Assembly: GCF_001722335.1 (NCBI RefSeq)
Contig: NZ_MIHA01000004.1
Location: 1 to 64,000, forward strand
Origin: Mycolicibacterium flavescens
Lineage (GTDB): Bacteria > Actinomycetota > Actinomycetes > Mycobacteriales > Mycobacteriaceae
Length of the DNA: 64,000 nucleotides
Direction: 5' to 3'
This document shows positions 11,023 to 22,442 of this stretch, one piece after another. A program made the position numbers and the translations under genes. Within the stretch, counting starts at the first letter, position 1. Each line of letters opens with the position of its first letter. The notes under the pieces are model-generated. The model was not told where the DNA came from. It saw nothing but the letters and a program-made list of their open reading frames with translations, and ran no database searches.

Positions 11023-11859
11023 ATGACCGAGAAGGCCCCCGGAGCCGGTAGCTCGGCGACGTTGAGGCACCGTCGGCTGCGCCGGCGTCTGTCAGCGGCG
11101 GTGTTGCTGCTGCTCGGACTGACCGTCGCCGGTGGTCTCGCGGCCACCCTCACCCCCGCACCGCAGGTCGCGGTCGCCGACGAGGCCCAGTCGGCGCTGC
11201 TGCGCACCGGCAAGCAGCTCTACGACACGTCGTGCATCACCTGCCACGGTGCCAACCTGCAGGGTGTCGCCGACCGCGGTCCGAGCTTGATCGGCGTCGG
11301 TGACGCCGCGGTGTACTTCCAGGTCTCGACCGGCCGCATGCCGGCGATGCGCGGTGAGGCGCAGGCGCCGCAGAAGCCCGCGCAGTTCGACGAGGCGCAG
11401 ACCGATGCGCTGGGGGCCTACATCCAGGCCAACGGCGGCGGCCCGGTCGCTCCGCGCGACGACAACGGCGAGATCGCCTCGCAGTCGCTGATCGGCGACA
11501 ACGTCGCCCGCGGCGGTGACCTGTTCCGCCTGAACTGCGCCTCGTGCCACAACTTCACCGGCAAGGGCGGCGCCCTGTCGTCGGGCAAGTACGCCCCCGA
11601 CCTCGGCGACGCGACACCGGCGCAGATCTACACCGCGATGCTGACCGGCCCGCAGAACATGCCGAAGTTCTCCGACCGGCAGCTCTCACCGGACGAGAAG
11701 CGCGACATCGTCGCCTACGTCCGCGAATCGGCGGAGACGCCCAGCTACGGCGGCTACGGCCTCGGCGGGTTCGGCCCGGCGCCCGAAGGCATGGCGGCCT
11801 GGATCATCGGCATGGTGGCCGTCATCGTCGCGGCCCTGTGGATCGGAGCGCGAGCATGA
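11023..11859 (+). CDS. qcrC: Cytochrome bc1 complex diheme cytochrome c subunit
   Basis: 278 aa. An N-terminal membrane segment ([21 protein letters not shown]) is followed by two cytochrome c domains: heme motifs CITCH at 71-75 and CASCH at 172-176. A C-terminal membrane anchor ([20 protein letters not shown]) keeps it outside facing. In actinobacteria the diheme QcrC passes electrons from the Rieske centre straight to CtaC, replacing soluble cytochrome c. An AGAGG site precedes the ATG. The stop overlaps the qcrA start (ATGA). Confidence 0.97.
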   Translation: MTEKAPGAGSSATLRHRRLRRRLSAAVLLLLGLTVAGGLAATLTPAPQVAVADEAQSALLRTGKQLYDTSCITCHGANLQGVADRGPSLIGVGDAAVYFQVSTGRMPAMRGEAQAPQKPAQFDEAQTDALGAYIQANGGGPVAPRDDNGEIASQSLIGDNVARGGDLFRLNCASCHNFTGKGGALSSGKYAPDLGDATPAQIYTAMLTGPQNMPKFSDRQLSPDEKRDIVAYVRESAETPSYGGYGLGGFGPAPEGMAAWIIGMVAVIVAALWIGARA

Positions 11860-13070
11860 GCGAGCCGGGTAACGGCGCAGAGAAGACCCCGAAGGGCACC
11901 GACGCACCCGGTCACGCGGGCGTACCCGGGCAGCCGAGCGACGCCGAACTGGCCGCAATGTCGCGGGAGGAACTGCTCGAGCTCGGCGGAAAGATGGACG
12001 GCGTCGAGATCGTCCACAAGGAGTCCCGGTGGCCGGTCGAGGGCACCAAGGCCGAGAAGCGCGCGCAGCGCATCGTCTCGTACTGGCTTCTGCTGGGCGG
12101 CTTTTCGGGCCTGGCGCTGCTGGTGGTGTTCCTGTTCTGGCCGTGGGAGTACAAGCCGCACGGCTCCGAGGGCGAGTTTATGTTCAGCCTCGCCACCCCG
12201 ATGTACGGCCTGACCTTCGGGCTGTCGATCCTGGCGATCGGCATCGGCGCGGTGATGTACCAGAAGAAGTTCATCCCCGAGGAGATCTCGATCCAGGAGC
12301 GCCATGACGGCTCCTCCCCCGAGATCCAGCGTCGCACCGTGGTGGCCAACCTGGGCGACGCGCTCGAGGGTTCGACGATCAAGCGCCGCAAGCTGGTCGG
12401 GCTGTCGCTGGGCATCGGGCTCGGCGCGTTCGGGCTCGGCACGCTCGTCGCGTTCGCCGGCGGCCTGATCAAGAACCCGTGGAAGCCGGTGGTGCCGACC
12501 GCCGACGGCAAGAAGGCCGTGCTGTGGACCTCGGGTTGGACCCCGCGCTATCACGGCGAGACGATCTTCCTGGCGCGCTCGACGGGCAGCGGCACCTTCA
12601 CCAAGATGCGGCCCGAAGACATCGACGCCGGCGGTATGGAGACGGTGTTCCCGTGGCGGGAGTCCGACGGTGACGGCACCACGACGGAGTCGCACCACAA
12701 GCTGGCCGAGATCTCGATGGGCGTGCGCAACCCGGTCATGCTGATCAGGATCAAGCCGCAGGATCTTCCGCGGGTGGTCAAGCGCAAGGGTCAGGAGAGC
12801 TTCAACTTCGGCGAACTGTTCGCCTTCACCAAGGTGTGTTCACACCTGGGCTGCCCGTCGTCGCTCTACGAGCAGCAGACCTACCGGATCCTGTGCCCGT
12901 GCCACCAGTCGCAGTTCGACGCGTTGCACTTCGCTAAACCCATATTCGGCCCGGCTGCGCGCGCGTTGGCGCAGCTGCCCATCACCATCGACCAGGACGG
13001 GTATCTGGTCGCCAACGGCGACTTCATCGAACCCGTCGGGCCGGCCTTCTGGGAACGGAAATCGATATGA
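11856..13070 (+). CDS. qcrA: Cytochrome bc1 complex Rieske iron-sulfur subunit
   Basis: 404 aa. The long N-terminal part carries three hydrophobic segments (around [39 protein letters not shown], and [19 protein letters not shown]), the actinobacterial arrangement. The C-terminal Rieske fold has ligands Cys328 and His330 (CSHLGC) and Cys347 and His350 (CPCH); Cys333 and Cys349 would form the disulfide. It carries a [2Fe-2S] cluster taking electrons from menaquinol. Starts in an ATGA overlap with qcrC and ends in an ATGA overlap with qcrB, indicating tight coupling. Confidence 0.97.
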   Translation: MSEPGNGAEKTPKGTDAPGHAGVPGQPSDAELAAMSREELLELGGKMDGVEIVHKESRWPVEGTKAEKRAQRIVSYWLLLGGFSGLALLVVFLFWPWEYKPHGSEGEFMFSLATPMYGLTFGLSILAIGIGAVMYQKKFIPEEISIQERHDGSSPEIQRRTVVANLGDALEGSTIKRRKLVGLSLGIGLGAFGLGTLVAFAGGLIKNPWKPVVPTADGKKAVLWTSGWTPRYHGETIFLARSTGSGTFTKMRPEDIDAGGMETVFPWRESDGDGTTTESHHKLAEISMGVRNPVMLIRIKPQDLPRVVKRKGQESFNFGELFAFTKVCSHLGCPSSLYEQQTYRILCPCHQSQFDALHFAKPIFGPAARALAQLPITIDQDGYLVANGDFIEPVGPAFWERKSI

Positions 13071-14770
13071 GTCCATCACTGCCGAAACCGCCGAAGCTCG
13101 CCGAAGTCGCTGCGGCACAGGGCAATGCCATCGATTCGCGCTACCACCCGTCGGCGGCGGTGCGGCGCCAGCTGAACAAGGTGTTCCCGACCCACTGGTC
13201 CTTCCTGCTGGGTGAGATCGCGTTGTACAGCTTCATCGTCCTGCTCATCACCGGCGTCTACCTGACTTTGTTCTTCGACCCGTCGATGGCCGAGGTCACC
13301 TACAACGGCGTCTACCAGCCGCTGCGCGGTGTGCAGATGTCGAAGGCCTACCAGACCACGCTCGACATCAGCTTCGAGGTCCGCGGCGGGTTGTTCGTCC
13401 GGCAGGTACACCACTGGGCCGCACTGCTTTTCGCCGCGTCGATCATGGTCCACCTGGCTCGCATCTTCTTCACCGGCGCGTTCCGCCGGCCGCGTGAGGC
13501 GAACTGGGTGATCGGCGCGCTGCTGCTGATCCTGGCGATGTTCGAGGGTTACTTCGGATACTCGCTGCCCGACGACCTGCTCTCGGGCATCGGCCTTCGC
13601 GCCGCGCTCTCGTCGATCAGCCTGGGCATGCCGGTGATCGGCACCTGGCTGCACTGGGCGCTGTTCGGCGGTGACTTCCCGTGCGGCGGCGTCGGCAACC
13701 AGTGCATGGAGTACGGCATCTGGGTGCCACGAATGTATGCGCTGCACATCCTGCTGATACCGGGAATCATGTTGGCGCTCATCGGTATGCACCTGGCGCT
13801 GGTGTGGTTCCAGAAGCACACCCAGTTCCCCGGCCCGGGCCGCACCGAGACCAACGTCGTCGGCGTGCGTGTCATGCCGGTGTTCGCGGTGAAGTCCGGC
13901 GCGTTCTTCGCGATGACGGTCGGCATCCTCGGCCTGATGGGCGGGTTGTTGACGATCAACCCGGTCTGGAATCTGGGGCCGTACAAGCCATCTCAGGTGT
14001 CGGCGGGTAGCCAGCCGGACTTCTACATGATGTGGACCGAGGGTGTGGCCCGTATCTTCCCGCCGTGGGAGTTGTACTTCGGCAACTACACGGTTCCGGC
14101 GTCGACGTGGGTGGCGCTGTTCATGGGCCTGGTGTTCATGCTGCTGATCGCCTACCCGTTCATCGAGAAGAAGCTCACCGGCGACGACGCGCACCACAAC
14201 CTGCTGCAGCGTCCGCGTGACGCACCGGTGCGCACCGCGTTCGGCGCGGCGGCGATCTCGCTGTACATGCTGTTCACGCTGTGCGCGATGAACGACATCA
14301 TCGCGCTGAAGTTCCACATCTCGCTGAACGCGACGACGTGGATCGGCCGGATCGGCATGGTGGTCCTGCCCGCGATCGTGTACTACCTCGCCTACCGCTG
14401 GGCGATCGGCCTGCAGCGCAGCGACCGCGAGGTGCTCGAGCACGGCATCGAGACCGGCATCATCAAGCGGCTGCCGCACGGTGCCTACATCGAGCTGCAC
14501 CAGCCGCTCGGCCCGGTCGACGAGCACGGTCATCCGATTCCGTTGGAGTACCAGGGCGCCGCCCTGCCGAAGCGGATGAACAAGCTCGGCTCGGCGGGGG
14601 CACCCGGTACCGGCAGCTTCCTGTACGCCGATCCGATCGAGGAGCACGAAGCGCTGGAGGCGGCGCAGCATGCGGGCGAGCGCAAGGCGCTCACTGCGCT
14701 GGCCGAGCACCAGGCGCGTAACAGCTCGAACGGCTCGACCAACGGGGACTCGTCGAACGGGCATCACTGA
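13067..14770 (+). CDS. qcrB: Cytochrome bc1 complex cytochrome b subunit
   Basis: 567 aa. Heme ligands visible as His115/His129 (VHHW ... VHL) and His227/His242 (ALHIL ... GMHLAL), the 14/15 spacing of the b6-like type. The quinol-site PDFY motif lies at 317-320, followed by MMWTEG; Thr324 lines up with the residue numbered 313 in M. tuberculosis. The last ~140 residues form the mycobacterial cytoplasmic extension. Relative to the M. tuberculosis sequence I remember, about 10 extra residues with two cysteines (206-219) lie between GGDFP and the helix carrying His227. The 3' end is followed by a strong terminator. Confidence 0.97.
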   Translation: MSPSLPKPPKLAEVAAAQGNAIDSRYHPSAAVRRQLNKVFPTHWSFLLGEIALYSFIVLLITGVYLTLFFDPSMAEVTYNGVYQPLRGVQMSKAYQTTLDISFEVRGGLFVRQVHHWAALLFAASIMVHLARIFFTGAFRRPREANWVIGALLLILAMFEGYFGYSLPDDLLSGIGLRAALSSISLGMPVIGTWLHWALFGGDFPCGGVGNQCMEYGIWVPRMYALHILLIPGIMLALIGMHLALVWFQKHTQFPGPGRTETNVVGVRVMPVFAVKSGAFFAMTVGILGLMGGLLTINPVWNLGPYKPSQVSAGSQPDFYMMWTEGVARIFPPWELYFGNYTVPASTWVALFMGLVFMLLIAYPFIEKKLTGDDAHHNLLQRPRDAPVRTAFGAAAISLYMLFTLCAMNDIIALKFHISLNATTWIGRIGMVVLPAIVYYLAYRWAIGLQRSDREVLEHGIETGIIKRLPHGAYIELHQPLGPVDEHGHPIPLEYQGAALPKRMNKLGSAGAPGTGSFLYADPIEEHEALEAAQHAGERKALTALAEHQARNSSNGSTNGDSSNGHH

Positions 14771-14787
14771 CGTAGAACCACGACAGG

Positions 14788-14829
14788 CTGCGGGTCCCGC
14801 TCATCTCGAGCGGGGCCCGCAGTCTTTTG
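14788..14829 (+). terminator. Rho-independent terminator after qcrB
   Basis: A 15-bp stem (14788-14802 with 14808-14822, one G-U pair) around a 5-nt ATCTC loop, followed by TCTTTTGT. One of only two classic stem-plus-T-run terminators I see in the window. Confidence 0.8.
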
Positions 14830-14850
14830 TCGGGTCGGCGGGTTGCGGAA

Positions 14851-14974
14851 ATCGACAGCCCTACCGCAGAACTCGGCGACACGACTCCACCCCGCGCGGG
14901 CCCACACCGCCGAAATCGACACCAGGGTCGCGGCCGGCACACAATCCACAGCTCTACCGCAGAAGTCGGCGACA
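14851..14974. repeat. Two direct copies of a 31-nt intergenic repeat
   Basis: 14851-14881 and 14944-14974 match at 28 of 31 positions (core CTACCGCAGAA then TCGGCGACA), 93 nt apart; a partial match to the repeat's left side (CGAAATCGACA) lies at 14910-14920. They fill the spacer between the convergent genes qcrB and the Rv2197c homologue. The tracts differ in composition from the flanking genes. Confidence 0.7.
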
Positions 14975-14989
14975 GCCGAACGCGGAGAG

Positions 14990-15661
14990 TTAGCGGTCGA
15001 CGACCGCGCGCAGTTCCTTGAGATAGAACCATGGCACGGCGGGCATCGCGAGCGTCACGAGCGCGGCCAGCACGAAGAAGACCCAGGCCGCCACCGTGCT
15101 GCCGACGGCCATCAGATAGGTGCCGACGCCGATCGCGACCATCGCGATGCCGATGGCGCAGGCGACTGCCACCCCGCACCGCAGCCACAGCTGGTCCACC
15201 GCCGCGGAGTACGGCTCAGGCGCCTCCTGCGTGCGCATCGTCCGCGGCGCCGCGTACGAGGCCCGCGGAGCCGGTCCGCCGCGGGCACCGGCCGTTCCGA
15301 ACGCCGCCGGCGTCGCGCTCCCCCGGCCCGCACCGGCCGAACCGGCCGCGGGTGCCGACTCGGCGCCGGTCATCGCCTCGCGGCGGGCGCGCAGCAGCAG
15401 CGGTACCGCCCCGACGATCACCACGGCGGACACCCCGATGACCGTGTAGAGCAGCCACGGTGTGCCCGAGGAGCCCGAGGTGTCGGCGCTCCCGGTGCCG
15501 AGATCCACCAGCGCCACCACGGCGGCGACGGCGCTACCGAGGGCCACCAGCCAGATGCCGGCGCAGGCGCCGAGCAGGATGCGGTCGGTGCGGTCCAGCT
15601 CGCCGGGCTCCAGCGCCGGCGTCAGCCGAGAGCGTCCCGCTTGATCGGTGTCGTATGTCAT
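14990..15661 (-). CDS. Conserved mycobacterial membrane protein (Rv2197c family)
   Basis: 223 aa with four hydrophobic segments: two near the N-terminus (ILLGACAGIWLVALGSAVAAVVAL and LLYTVIGVSAVVIVGAVPLLL) and two at the C-terminus (CGVAVACAIGIAMVAIGVGTYLM and VAAWVFFVLAALVTLAMPAVPWFYL), separated by an Ala/Gly/Pro-rich cytoplasmic loop. The ATG at 15661 overlaps the mmpS3 stop by 1 nt (TGATG), so translation is coupled. Conserved next to the bc1 and oxidase genes in mycobacteria; function unknown. Confidence 0.85.
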   Translation of the reverse strand: MTYDTDQAGRSRLTPALEPGELDRTDRILLGACAGIWLVALGSAVAAVVALVDLGTGSADTSGSSGTPWLLYTVIGVSAVVIVGAVPLLLRARREAMTGAESAPAAGSAGAGRGSATPAAFGTAGARGGPAPRASYAAPRTMRTQEAPEPYSAAVDQLWLRCGVAVACAIGIAMVAIGVGTYLMAVGSTVAAWVFFVLAALVTLAMPAVPWFYLKELRAVVDR

Positions 15662-16518
15662 CAGCAACTCGTCTGCGCGGCGTTATTGGTGTTCGACGAC
15701 AGCACGGTGCCGTCGCTCGTCGTGATCGAGCAGTTGAGCCTGCTCACCAGGAACAGGCTGGACGCCTGAACCGACCCGACCTCGGACTGCGAGATCGGGG
15801 TGACCGTCAGCGACCACGGGATGTACACGTTGCGCTGGGTCCGACTGCGACCCGACGCGTCGATGTAGGTGACCGTGATGATGTCTCCGGGCGCCTTGGT
15901 ACCGGTCACCGAATACGTGACCTGTCGCGGACCGGACCGCGTCGTCGTCGTGGGCGGCGCGCTGGTCGGCGGCGGCGTCGTCTCCGGTGGAGGTGGCGGC
16001 GGCTCCTCGGGCGCCGGCGGCGGGGGCGGAGGAGGCGGCGGCTCCTGGGTGACCGTCACCGTTTCCGGCGGCGGAGGCGGAGGCGGTTCCGTGGTGGGCG
16101 GTGGAGGCGGCGGCGGTGGCGTTGTCGTGGTGATCTCGTCCTGGATCGGCGGCGGCACCGCGGTCGTCGACGTCTCCGGGGTCGCGAGGTTGTCAGTGTC
16201 GGTGCGGGTCACCAGGACTGACACCGATGCGACGAGCGCGACGGCCGCGATGATCGCGACCACACCCACCACCCACGGCCATTTGGGTGGTGGCGCGGGC
16301 TCGCCGACGTCGGGCTGCTCATAGGTCTCGTAGTCGTACAGCGAAGAATCGGCGGGTACGTACGGGCCCGCGGTGAACTGTTCGGACTCGGGCGCCGAAT
16401 AGGCCCGCGAGTACAAATCGGTGTCGCTGCTGTCCGGGGCCGGCTCGCCGCCCGCCTCACGGCCCGGGTCCTGACCTGGAAGCGACGCTTCGTCATCGGG
16501 GGGATTCGGCCCGCTCAT
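15661..16518 (-). CDS. mmpS3: MmpS3-type membrane protein with long polyproline linker
   Basis: 285 aa (Rv2198c is about 299 aa). Layout: acidic cytoplasmic N-terminus (about 80 residues), one transmembrane helix ([23 protein letters not shown]), a roughly 80-residue linker of Pro runs broken by Thr and Glu, then a compact domain starting [26 protein letters not shown] that resembles the extracellular domain of MmpS proteins, ending in Cys. The helix orientation puts the proline linker and domain outside, perhaps to cross the periplasm. AAGGA lies 9 nt before the ATG. Not next to an mmpL gene. Confidence 0.88.
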   Translation of the reverse strand: MSGPNPPDDEASLPGQDPGREAGGEPAPDSSDTDLYSRAYSAPESEQFTAGPYVPADSSLYDYETYEQPDVGEPAPPPKWPWVVGVVAIIAAVALVASVSVLVTRTDTDNLATPETSTTAVPPPIQDEITTTTPPPPPPPPTTEPPPPPPPETVTVTQEPPPPPPPPPAPEEPPPPPPETTPPPTSAPPTTTTRSGPRQVTYSVTGTKAPGDIITVTYIDASGRSRTQRNVYIPWSLTVTPISQSEVGSVQASSLFLVSRLNCSITTSDGTVLSSNTNNAAQTSC

Positions 16519-16586
16519 TTACGCCTATCCTTCTCGACTGCTCAACCGGCGCGACACGCCAACAAGCGGCTGACCGTGCCTCGGCA

Positions 16587-16592
16587 ACACTA
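16587..16592 (-). promoter_or_regulatory. Candidate -10 (TAGTGT) for mmpS3
   Basis: TAGTGT on the minus strand matches TANNNT and would give a leader of about 60 nt; no clear -35. The 152-nt spacer 16519-16670 contains nothing else I can identify. Confidence 0.3.
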
Positions 16593-16670
16593 CCCAACCG
16601 CCTCAGCGACGTGAGCGGCACGGCGCACCCCGCGGGCGAAGTGTTGCCCCGATTGTGACCTTGCGAGAGG

Positions 16671-17090
16671 TCAGTGCTTCTCGGGACCGGTGTAGTACTC
16701 GAACACCAGGCCGGCGACGGTCGCGATCACGAAGCAGATGCCGGCCACGATGAGCCACGGCAGCCACAGCGCCACGCCGACCGCGGTGACCGACGCCGAC
16801 AGCGCGATGAACACCGGCCACCAGCTGTGCGGGCTGAAGAAGCCCAGCTCGCCGGCGCCGTCGCTGATCTCGGCGTCCTCGTAGTCCTCGGGCCGGGTGT
16901 CCAGGCGCCGGGCGACGAACCGGAAGAACGTGCCGGTGATCAACGTCAGACCGGCGGTCAGGACCAGCGCCGTGGTGCCGGCCCACTCGATGCCGCCGTA
17001 CTGGAACATCGACGTGAGGACGGCGTACACGACCGCGCAGAGGACGAAGAACGCGGTGAGGAACTCGAACAGCCGGGCTTCGATATGCAT
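16671..17090 (-). CDS. ctaF: Cytochrome c oxidase subunit IV, actinobacterial type
   Basis: 139 aa, matching Rv2199c. Starts [27 protein letters not shown] and has four hydrophobic segments, the last ending in EYYTGPEKH. An accessory subunit of the aa3 oxidase. Only 10 nt follow the ctaC stop, so the two are cotranscribed. Confidence 0.94.
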   Translation of the reverse strand: MHIEARLFEFLTAFFVLCAVVYAVLTSMFQYGGIEWAGTTALVLTAGLTLITGTFFRFVARRLDTRPEDYEDAEISDGAGELGFFSPHSWWPVFIALSASVTAVGVALWLPWLIVAGICFVIATVAGLVFEYYTGPEKH

Positions 17091-17100
17091 CTACGTGTCC

Positions 17101-18147
17101 CTACTTACTCGCCTGCTTGATCTCGGGCGCTAGCTCACCACGACGGCTGTCGAACGGCCGGGTGGTCACGGCGGTCGGTGACTGGTTGATCGCCAGCAGC
17201 GCCTCCGCGTTGGTCTTGCCGTCGATCCGCTGCTGCAGATACGCCTTGAAGTCGTTGGGCTCGACCACCCGAAGCTCGAAGTTCATCATCGCGTGGTAGG
17301 TGCCGCACATTTCGGTGCAGCGCCCGACGAACGCCCCGGTCTGCATGATCTCGCTGATCTGGAACGTGTTGTCCGAGTTGTTGGCCTTGGGGTCTGGCAT
17401 CACGTCGCGCTTGAACAGGAACTCCGGCACCCAGAAGCCGTGGATGACGTCGGCGGAGGCGATGTTGAACTGGATGCGCTTGCCCGAGGGGACCACCAGG
17501 ACGGGGATCTCCGAGGTGGTGCCCAGCGTCTCGACCTTGTCGAACGCCAGGTAGGTGCGGTCTTCGGGGTTCTTGCCGGCGATCGCGCCGTACTCGCCGC
17601 CGTGCTCACCTTCGAGGCCCTCCGGGCCGGAGGCGACCGCGGCCTGACGTTCGGGGTCGGCGCCCTCGTAGTTGAACGTGCCGTCGGCGAAGTTGACGCT
17701 GTTGTAGCCGAACTTCCAGTTCCACTGGAAGGCGGTCACGTTGACGACGACCTCGGGGTTGTCCTCCTCGTGCAGGATCCTCTCCTGCACGACGACGGTG
17801 AAGTAGAACAGCACCGAGATGATCAGGAACGGAATCACCGTCAACGCCAGCTCGAGCGGCATGTTGTAGCCGAACTGGCGCGGCAGCTCGGTGTCGGTCT
17901 TCTTCTTGCGGTGGAACGCCGAGGTCCAGAAGATCAGGCCCCAGACGATGGCGCCGACGACGAGCGAGGCGATCACCGAACCGATCCACAGCTCGCGGTT
18001 GGCGTGCGCTTCGGGGGTGATGCCGTCCGGCCAGCCCAGGCCCAGAACCTCAGACCAGCTGCAGCCACTGAGCAGCAACGCCGTGGCCCCAAGGACGATT
18101 GACAGTGACGCCGTTCGCGCCGCCGTCCTCAGCCCGCGAGGTGTCAC
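17101..18147 (-). CDS. ctaC: Cytochrome c oxidase (aa3) subunit II
   Basis: 348 aa from the GTG at 18147, chosen because AGGAGG sits 7 nt upstream and the downstream peptide is a lipoprotein signal ([11 protein letters not shown]). Two transmembrane helices ([19 protein letters not shown] and [20 protein letters not shown]) are followed by the cupredoxin domain: [11 protein letters not shown] and the CuA motif [12 protein letters not shown]. It receives electrons from QcrC. A Gly/Glu-rich insertion (about residues 188-215) between the first strands is typical of mycobacterial CtaC. Confidence 0.96.
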   Translation of the reverse strand: MTPRGLRTAARTASLSIVLGATALLLSGCSWSEVLGLGWPDGITPEAHANRELWIGSVIASLVVGAIVWGLIFWTSAFHRKKKTDTELPRQFGYNMPLELALTVIPFLIISVLFYFTVVVQERILHEEDNPEVVVNVTAFQWNWKFGYNSVNFADGTFNYEGADPERQAAVASGPEGLEGEHGGEYGAIAGKNPEDRTYLAFDKVETLGTTSEIPVLVVPSGKRIQFNIASADVIHGFWVPEFLFKRDVMPDPKANNSDNTFQISEIMQTGAFVGRCTEMCGTYHAMMNFELRVVEPNDFKAYLQQRIDGKTNAEALLAINQSPTAVTTRPFDSRRGELAPEIKQASK

Positions 18148-18154
18148 GTTGGAG

Positions 18155-18160
18155 CCTCCT
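18155..18160 (-). promoter_or_regulatory. Strong ribosome binding site AGGAGG fixing the ctaC start
   Basis: AGGAGG on the minus strand, 7 nt before the GTG at 18147. Longer in-frame readings upstream have no comparable site. Confidence 0.7.
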
Positions 18161-18203
18161 AGAGTCATGCCGCGCGACCGCGTGCGGTCAGTGTTCGAAG
18201 CGA

Positions 18204-18219
18204 ATACTACGCAGCGTAG
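18204..18219 (-). promoter_or_regulatory. ctaC -10 (TAGTAT) overlapped by 13-nt perfect palindrome
   Basis: TAGTAT (18209-18204) matches TANNNT and would give a ~50-nt leader for ctaC. The perfect palindrome CTACGCAGCGTAG occupies 18207-18219, overlapping it: a plausible operator. Confidence 0.4.
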
Positions 18220-18285
18220 ACCACGCCCGGGAGCCGGTCTCGACACACCTCCGTACTGCGGCGCTCGGGTGTGGCGGGCGTTGGG

Positions 18286-18291
18286 CATACT
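18286..18291 (+). promoter_or_regulatory. -10 CATACT, leaderless-type, for asnB
   Basis: CATACT ends 6 nt before the GTG at 18298. Confidence 0.5.
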
Positions 18292-18297
18292 GGCGCC

Positions 18298-20229
18298 GTG
18301 TGCGGACTGCTGGCCCTACTGCCTGACCCCTCCGCGACCGGCGGACCCGAGTTGACGGACGCGGTTTCCGGCGCGTCGCATCTGATGCGTCACCGCGGCC
18401 CCGACGAGCCGGGCACCTGGTCCGACGACCGGGTCGTGCTGGGGTTCAACCGGCTGTCGATCATCGACATCGCGCACAGCCACCAGCCGCTGCGGTGGGG
18501 CCCGCCGGAGGCGCCGGGCCGCTACGTGCTGGTGTTCAACGGCGAGATCTACAACTACCTCGAGCTGCGCGAGGAGCTGACCGCCCGGCACGGCGCGACG
18601 TTCGCCACCGACGGCGACGGCGAGGCGATCCTGGCCGCCTACCACCACTGGGGCACCGACGCGTTGACGCGGCTGCGGGGGATGTTCGCGTTCGCGCTGT
18701 GGGACACCTCGGTCGGCGAACTTTTCTGCGCCCGCGACCCGTTCGGCATCAAACCGCTGTACATGGCCGACGGGCCGGGCGGCACCGCGGTCGGCAGCGA
18801 GAAAAAGTGCCTGCTGGCGCTGGCCGACACGCTCGATCTGGACCTGAGCATCGACGAACGGGCCGTGCAGCACTACACGGTGCTGCAGTACGTGCCCGAA
18901 CCCGAGACGCTGCACCGCGGGATCCGCCGACTGGAGTCGGGCAGCTACGCGCGGCTGCGGCCCGGCGCGGCCCCGGAGGTCACGCGCTATTTCACCCCGC
19001 GGTTCTCCCCCGTGCCGTTCGTCGCCGGCCGCGAGCAGGAGCGCTACGACGAGATCACCGCGGTGCTCGAGGATTCGGTCGCCAAGCACATGCGCGCCGA
19101 CGTCACGGTGGGCGCGTTCCTGTCCGGCGGGATCGACTCCACGGCGATCGCGGCGCTGGCGATGCGGCACAACCCTCGGCTGATCACGTTCACCACCGGG
19201 TTCGAGCGCGAAGGCTTCTCGGAGGTCGACGTGGCCGTCGCGTCGGCCGAGGCGATCGGCGCCCGGCACGTCGCCAAGGTCGTCGACCAGGAGGAGTTCG
19301 TCGCCGCGCTGCCCGAAATCGTCTGGTACCTCGACGAACCCGTCGCCGACCCGGCGTTGGTGCCGCTGTTCTTCATCGCCCGCGAGGCCCGAAAGCACGT
19401 GAAGGTGGTGCTGTCCGGCGAAGGCGCCGACGAACTGTTCGGCGGCTACACGATCTATCGGGAGCCGTTGTCGCTCAAGCCGTTCGAGTATCTGCCGCGG
19501 CCGCTGCGCCGGTCGCTGGGCAAGGCGTCGCGGCCGCTGCCGGAGGGCATGCGCGGCAAGAGCCTGCTGCACCGCGGCTCGCTCACGCTCGAGGAGCGGT
19601 ATTACGGCAACGCGCGCAGCTTCTCCGACGCGCAGTTGCGCGCCGTGTTGCCGGGGTTCCGGCAGGAGTGGACCCACACCGACGTCACCGCCCCGGTGTA
19701 CGCGCAGTCACAGGGCTGGGACCCGGTGGCCCGCATGCAGCACGTCGACCTGTTCACCTGGTTGCGCGGCGACATCCTGGTCAAGGCCGACAAGATGACG
19801 ATGGCCAACTCGCTGGAACTGCGGGTGCCGTTCCTGGACCCGGAGGTCTTCGCGGTGGCCTCCCGGCTCCCCTACGACCAGAAGATCACAAGAGCGACAA
19901 CGAAGTTCGCGTTGCGCCGGGCGCTGGAGCCGATCGTGCCCGCGCATGTGCTCAACCGCCCGAAGCTGGGTTTCCCGGTGCCGATCCGGCACTGGCTGCG
20001 GGCGGGCGAACTGCTCGACTGGGCCCACTCGATGGTCGGCTCCTCGCAGGCGGGCGACCTGGTGGACCTGGCCGCGGTGCGCTCGATGCTCGACGAACAC
20101 CGCGACGGCACCACCGATCACAGCCGACGGCTGTGGACGGTGCTGATCTTCATGCTGTGGCACGCGATCTTCGTCGAGCACAGCATCACCCCGCAGATCA
20201 GCGAGCCGACCTACCCCGTGCAGCTGTGA
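18298..20229 (+). CDS. asnB: Glutamine-hydrolysing asparagine synthetase
   Basis: 643 aa (M. tuberculosis AsnB is 652 aa). The mature N-terminus is CGLLALL, with Cys2 as the class II amidotransferase nucleophile; RHRGPDEPG and FNGEIYNY belong to that domain. The synthetase half starts near residue 240 with the ATP pyrophosphatase loop SGGIDS at 276-281, then [12 protein letters not shown]. Transfers the glutamine amide to aspartate; in mycobacteria AsnB has also been linked to amidation of meso-diaminopimelate in peptidoglycan, which sequence cannot decide. GTG start at 18298 puts Cys directly after Met. One nucleotide separates its stop from that of convergent adoK. Confidence 0.94.
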   Translation: MCGLLALLPDPSATGGPELTDAVSGASHLMRHRGPDEPGTWSDDRVVLGFNRLSIIDIAHSHQPLRWGPPEAPGRYVLVFNGEIYNYLELREELTARHGATFATDGDGEAILAAYHHWGTDALTRLRGMFAFALWDTSVGELFCARDPFGIKPLYMADGPGGTAVGSEKKCLLALADTLDLDLSIDERAVQHYTVLQYVPEPETLHRGIRRLESGSYARLRPGAAPEVTRYFTPRFSPVPFVAGREQERYDEITAVLEDSVAKHMRADVTVGAFLSGGIDSTAIAALAMRHNPRLITFTTGFEREGFSEVDVAVASAEAIGARHVAKVVDQEEFVAALPEIVWYLDEPVADPALVPLFFIAREARKHVKVVLSGEGADELFGGYTIYREPLSLKPFEYLPRPLRRSLGKASRPLPEGMRGKSLLHRGSLTLEERYYGNARSFSDAQLRAVLPGFRQEWTHTDVTAPVYAQSQGWDPVARMQHVDLFTWLRGDILVKADKMTMANSLELRVPFLDPEVFAVASRLPYDQKITRATTKFALRRALEPIVPAHVLNRPKLGFPVPIRHWLRAGELLDWAHSMVGSSQAGDLVDLAAVRSMLDEHRDGTTDHSRRLWTVLIFMLWHAIFVEHSITPQISEPTYPVQL

Positions 20230-20230
20230 G

Positions 20231-21963
<1,733 letters not shown>

Positions 21964-21967
<4 letters not shown>

Positions 21968-22320
21968 TTGAACGAGTCGCCGCAGGCGCACGAACCGGTG
22001 GCGTTCGGGTTGTCGATCGTGAAGCCCTGCTTCTCGATGCTGTCGACGAAGTCGATCGTCGCGCCCTGGACGTACGGCGCACTCATCCGGTCCACGGTCA
22101 GGCTGACGCCGCCGAACTCGACGGTCAGGTCGCCGTCGAGCGCCCGGTCGTCGAAGAAAAGGTTGTAGCGCAAGCCGGCGCAACCACCGGGCTGAACGGC
22201 GATGCGCAGGGCGAGGTCGTCGCGGCCCTCCTGGTCGAGCAACGCCTTGGCCTTGGCCGCCGCCGCGTCGGTCAGAACCACACCGTGGGTGGCGGTTGCC
22301 GTCTCTCCCTGAACTGTCAT
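21964..22320 (-). CDS. A-type iron-sulfur cluster carrier (ErpA/IscA-like, Rv2204c)
   Basis: 118 aa, same length as Rv2204c. HesB/IscA fold with the three invariant cysteines: one in QPGGCAGLRYNLFF and two in the terminal GSCACGDSFN. Delivers [Fe-S] clusters to client enzymes; plausible clients in the window are LipA and the Rieske subunit (inference). It stands alone, away from the suf operon. Stop codon shared with Rv2203 through CTAG. Confidence 0.92.
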
Positions 22321-22429
22321 TTACGTCTCCTGTAGGCCTCATCGAGTGGCGCGTACTCAAACAACGGTACCTCTTTCGGCGGCTATTCCCGACTTTGTCC
22401 CCAGCCGGTGGCGGCCCTCACGGCGGAAG

Positions 22430-22435
22430 TACCCT
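22430..22435 (+). promoter_or_regulatory. -10 TACCCT, leaderless-type, for the Rv2206-cobUTS operon
   Basis: TACCCT ends 7 nt before the GTG at 22443. No cobalamin riboswitch is apparent in the short spacer from 22321. Confidence 0.5.
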
Positions 22436-22442
22436 TGCGGGT

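Noticed and set aside
13076..14767. Long antisense frame over qcrB
   Set aside because: Composition is Arg/Asp/His-rich without any motif; mirrors the codon bias of qcrB.
15950..16150. Possible tandem repeat/minisatellite
   Set aside because: It is the polyproline linker of mmpS3 (CCG/CCA/CCC codons), in frame and not a separate element.
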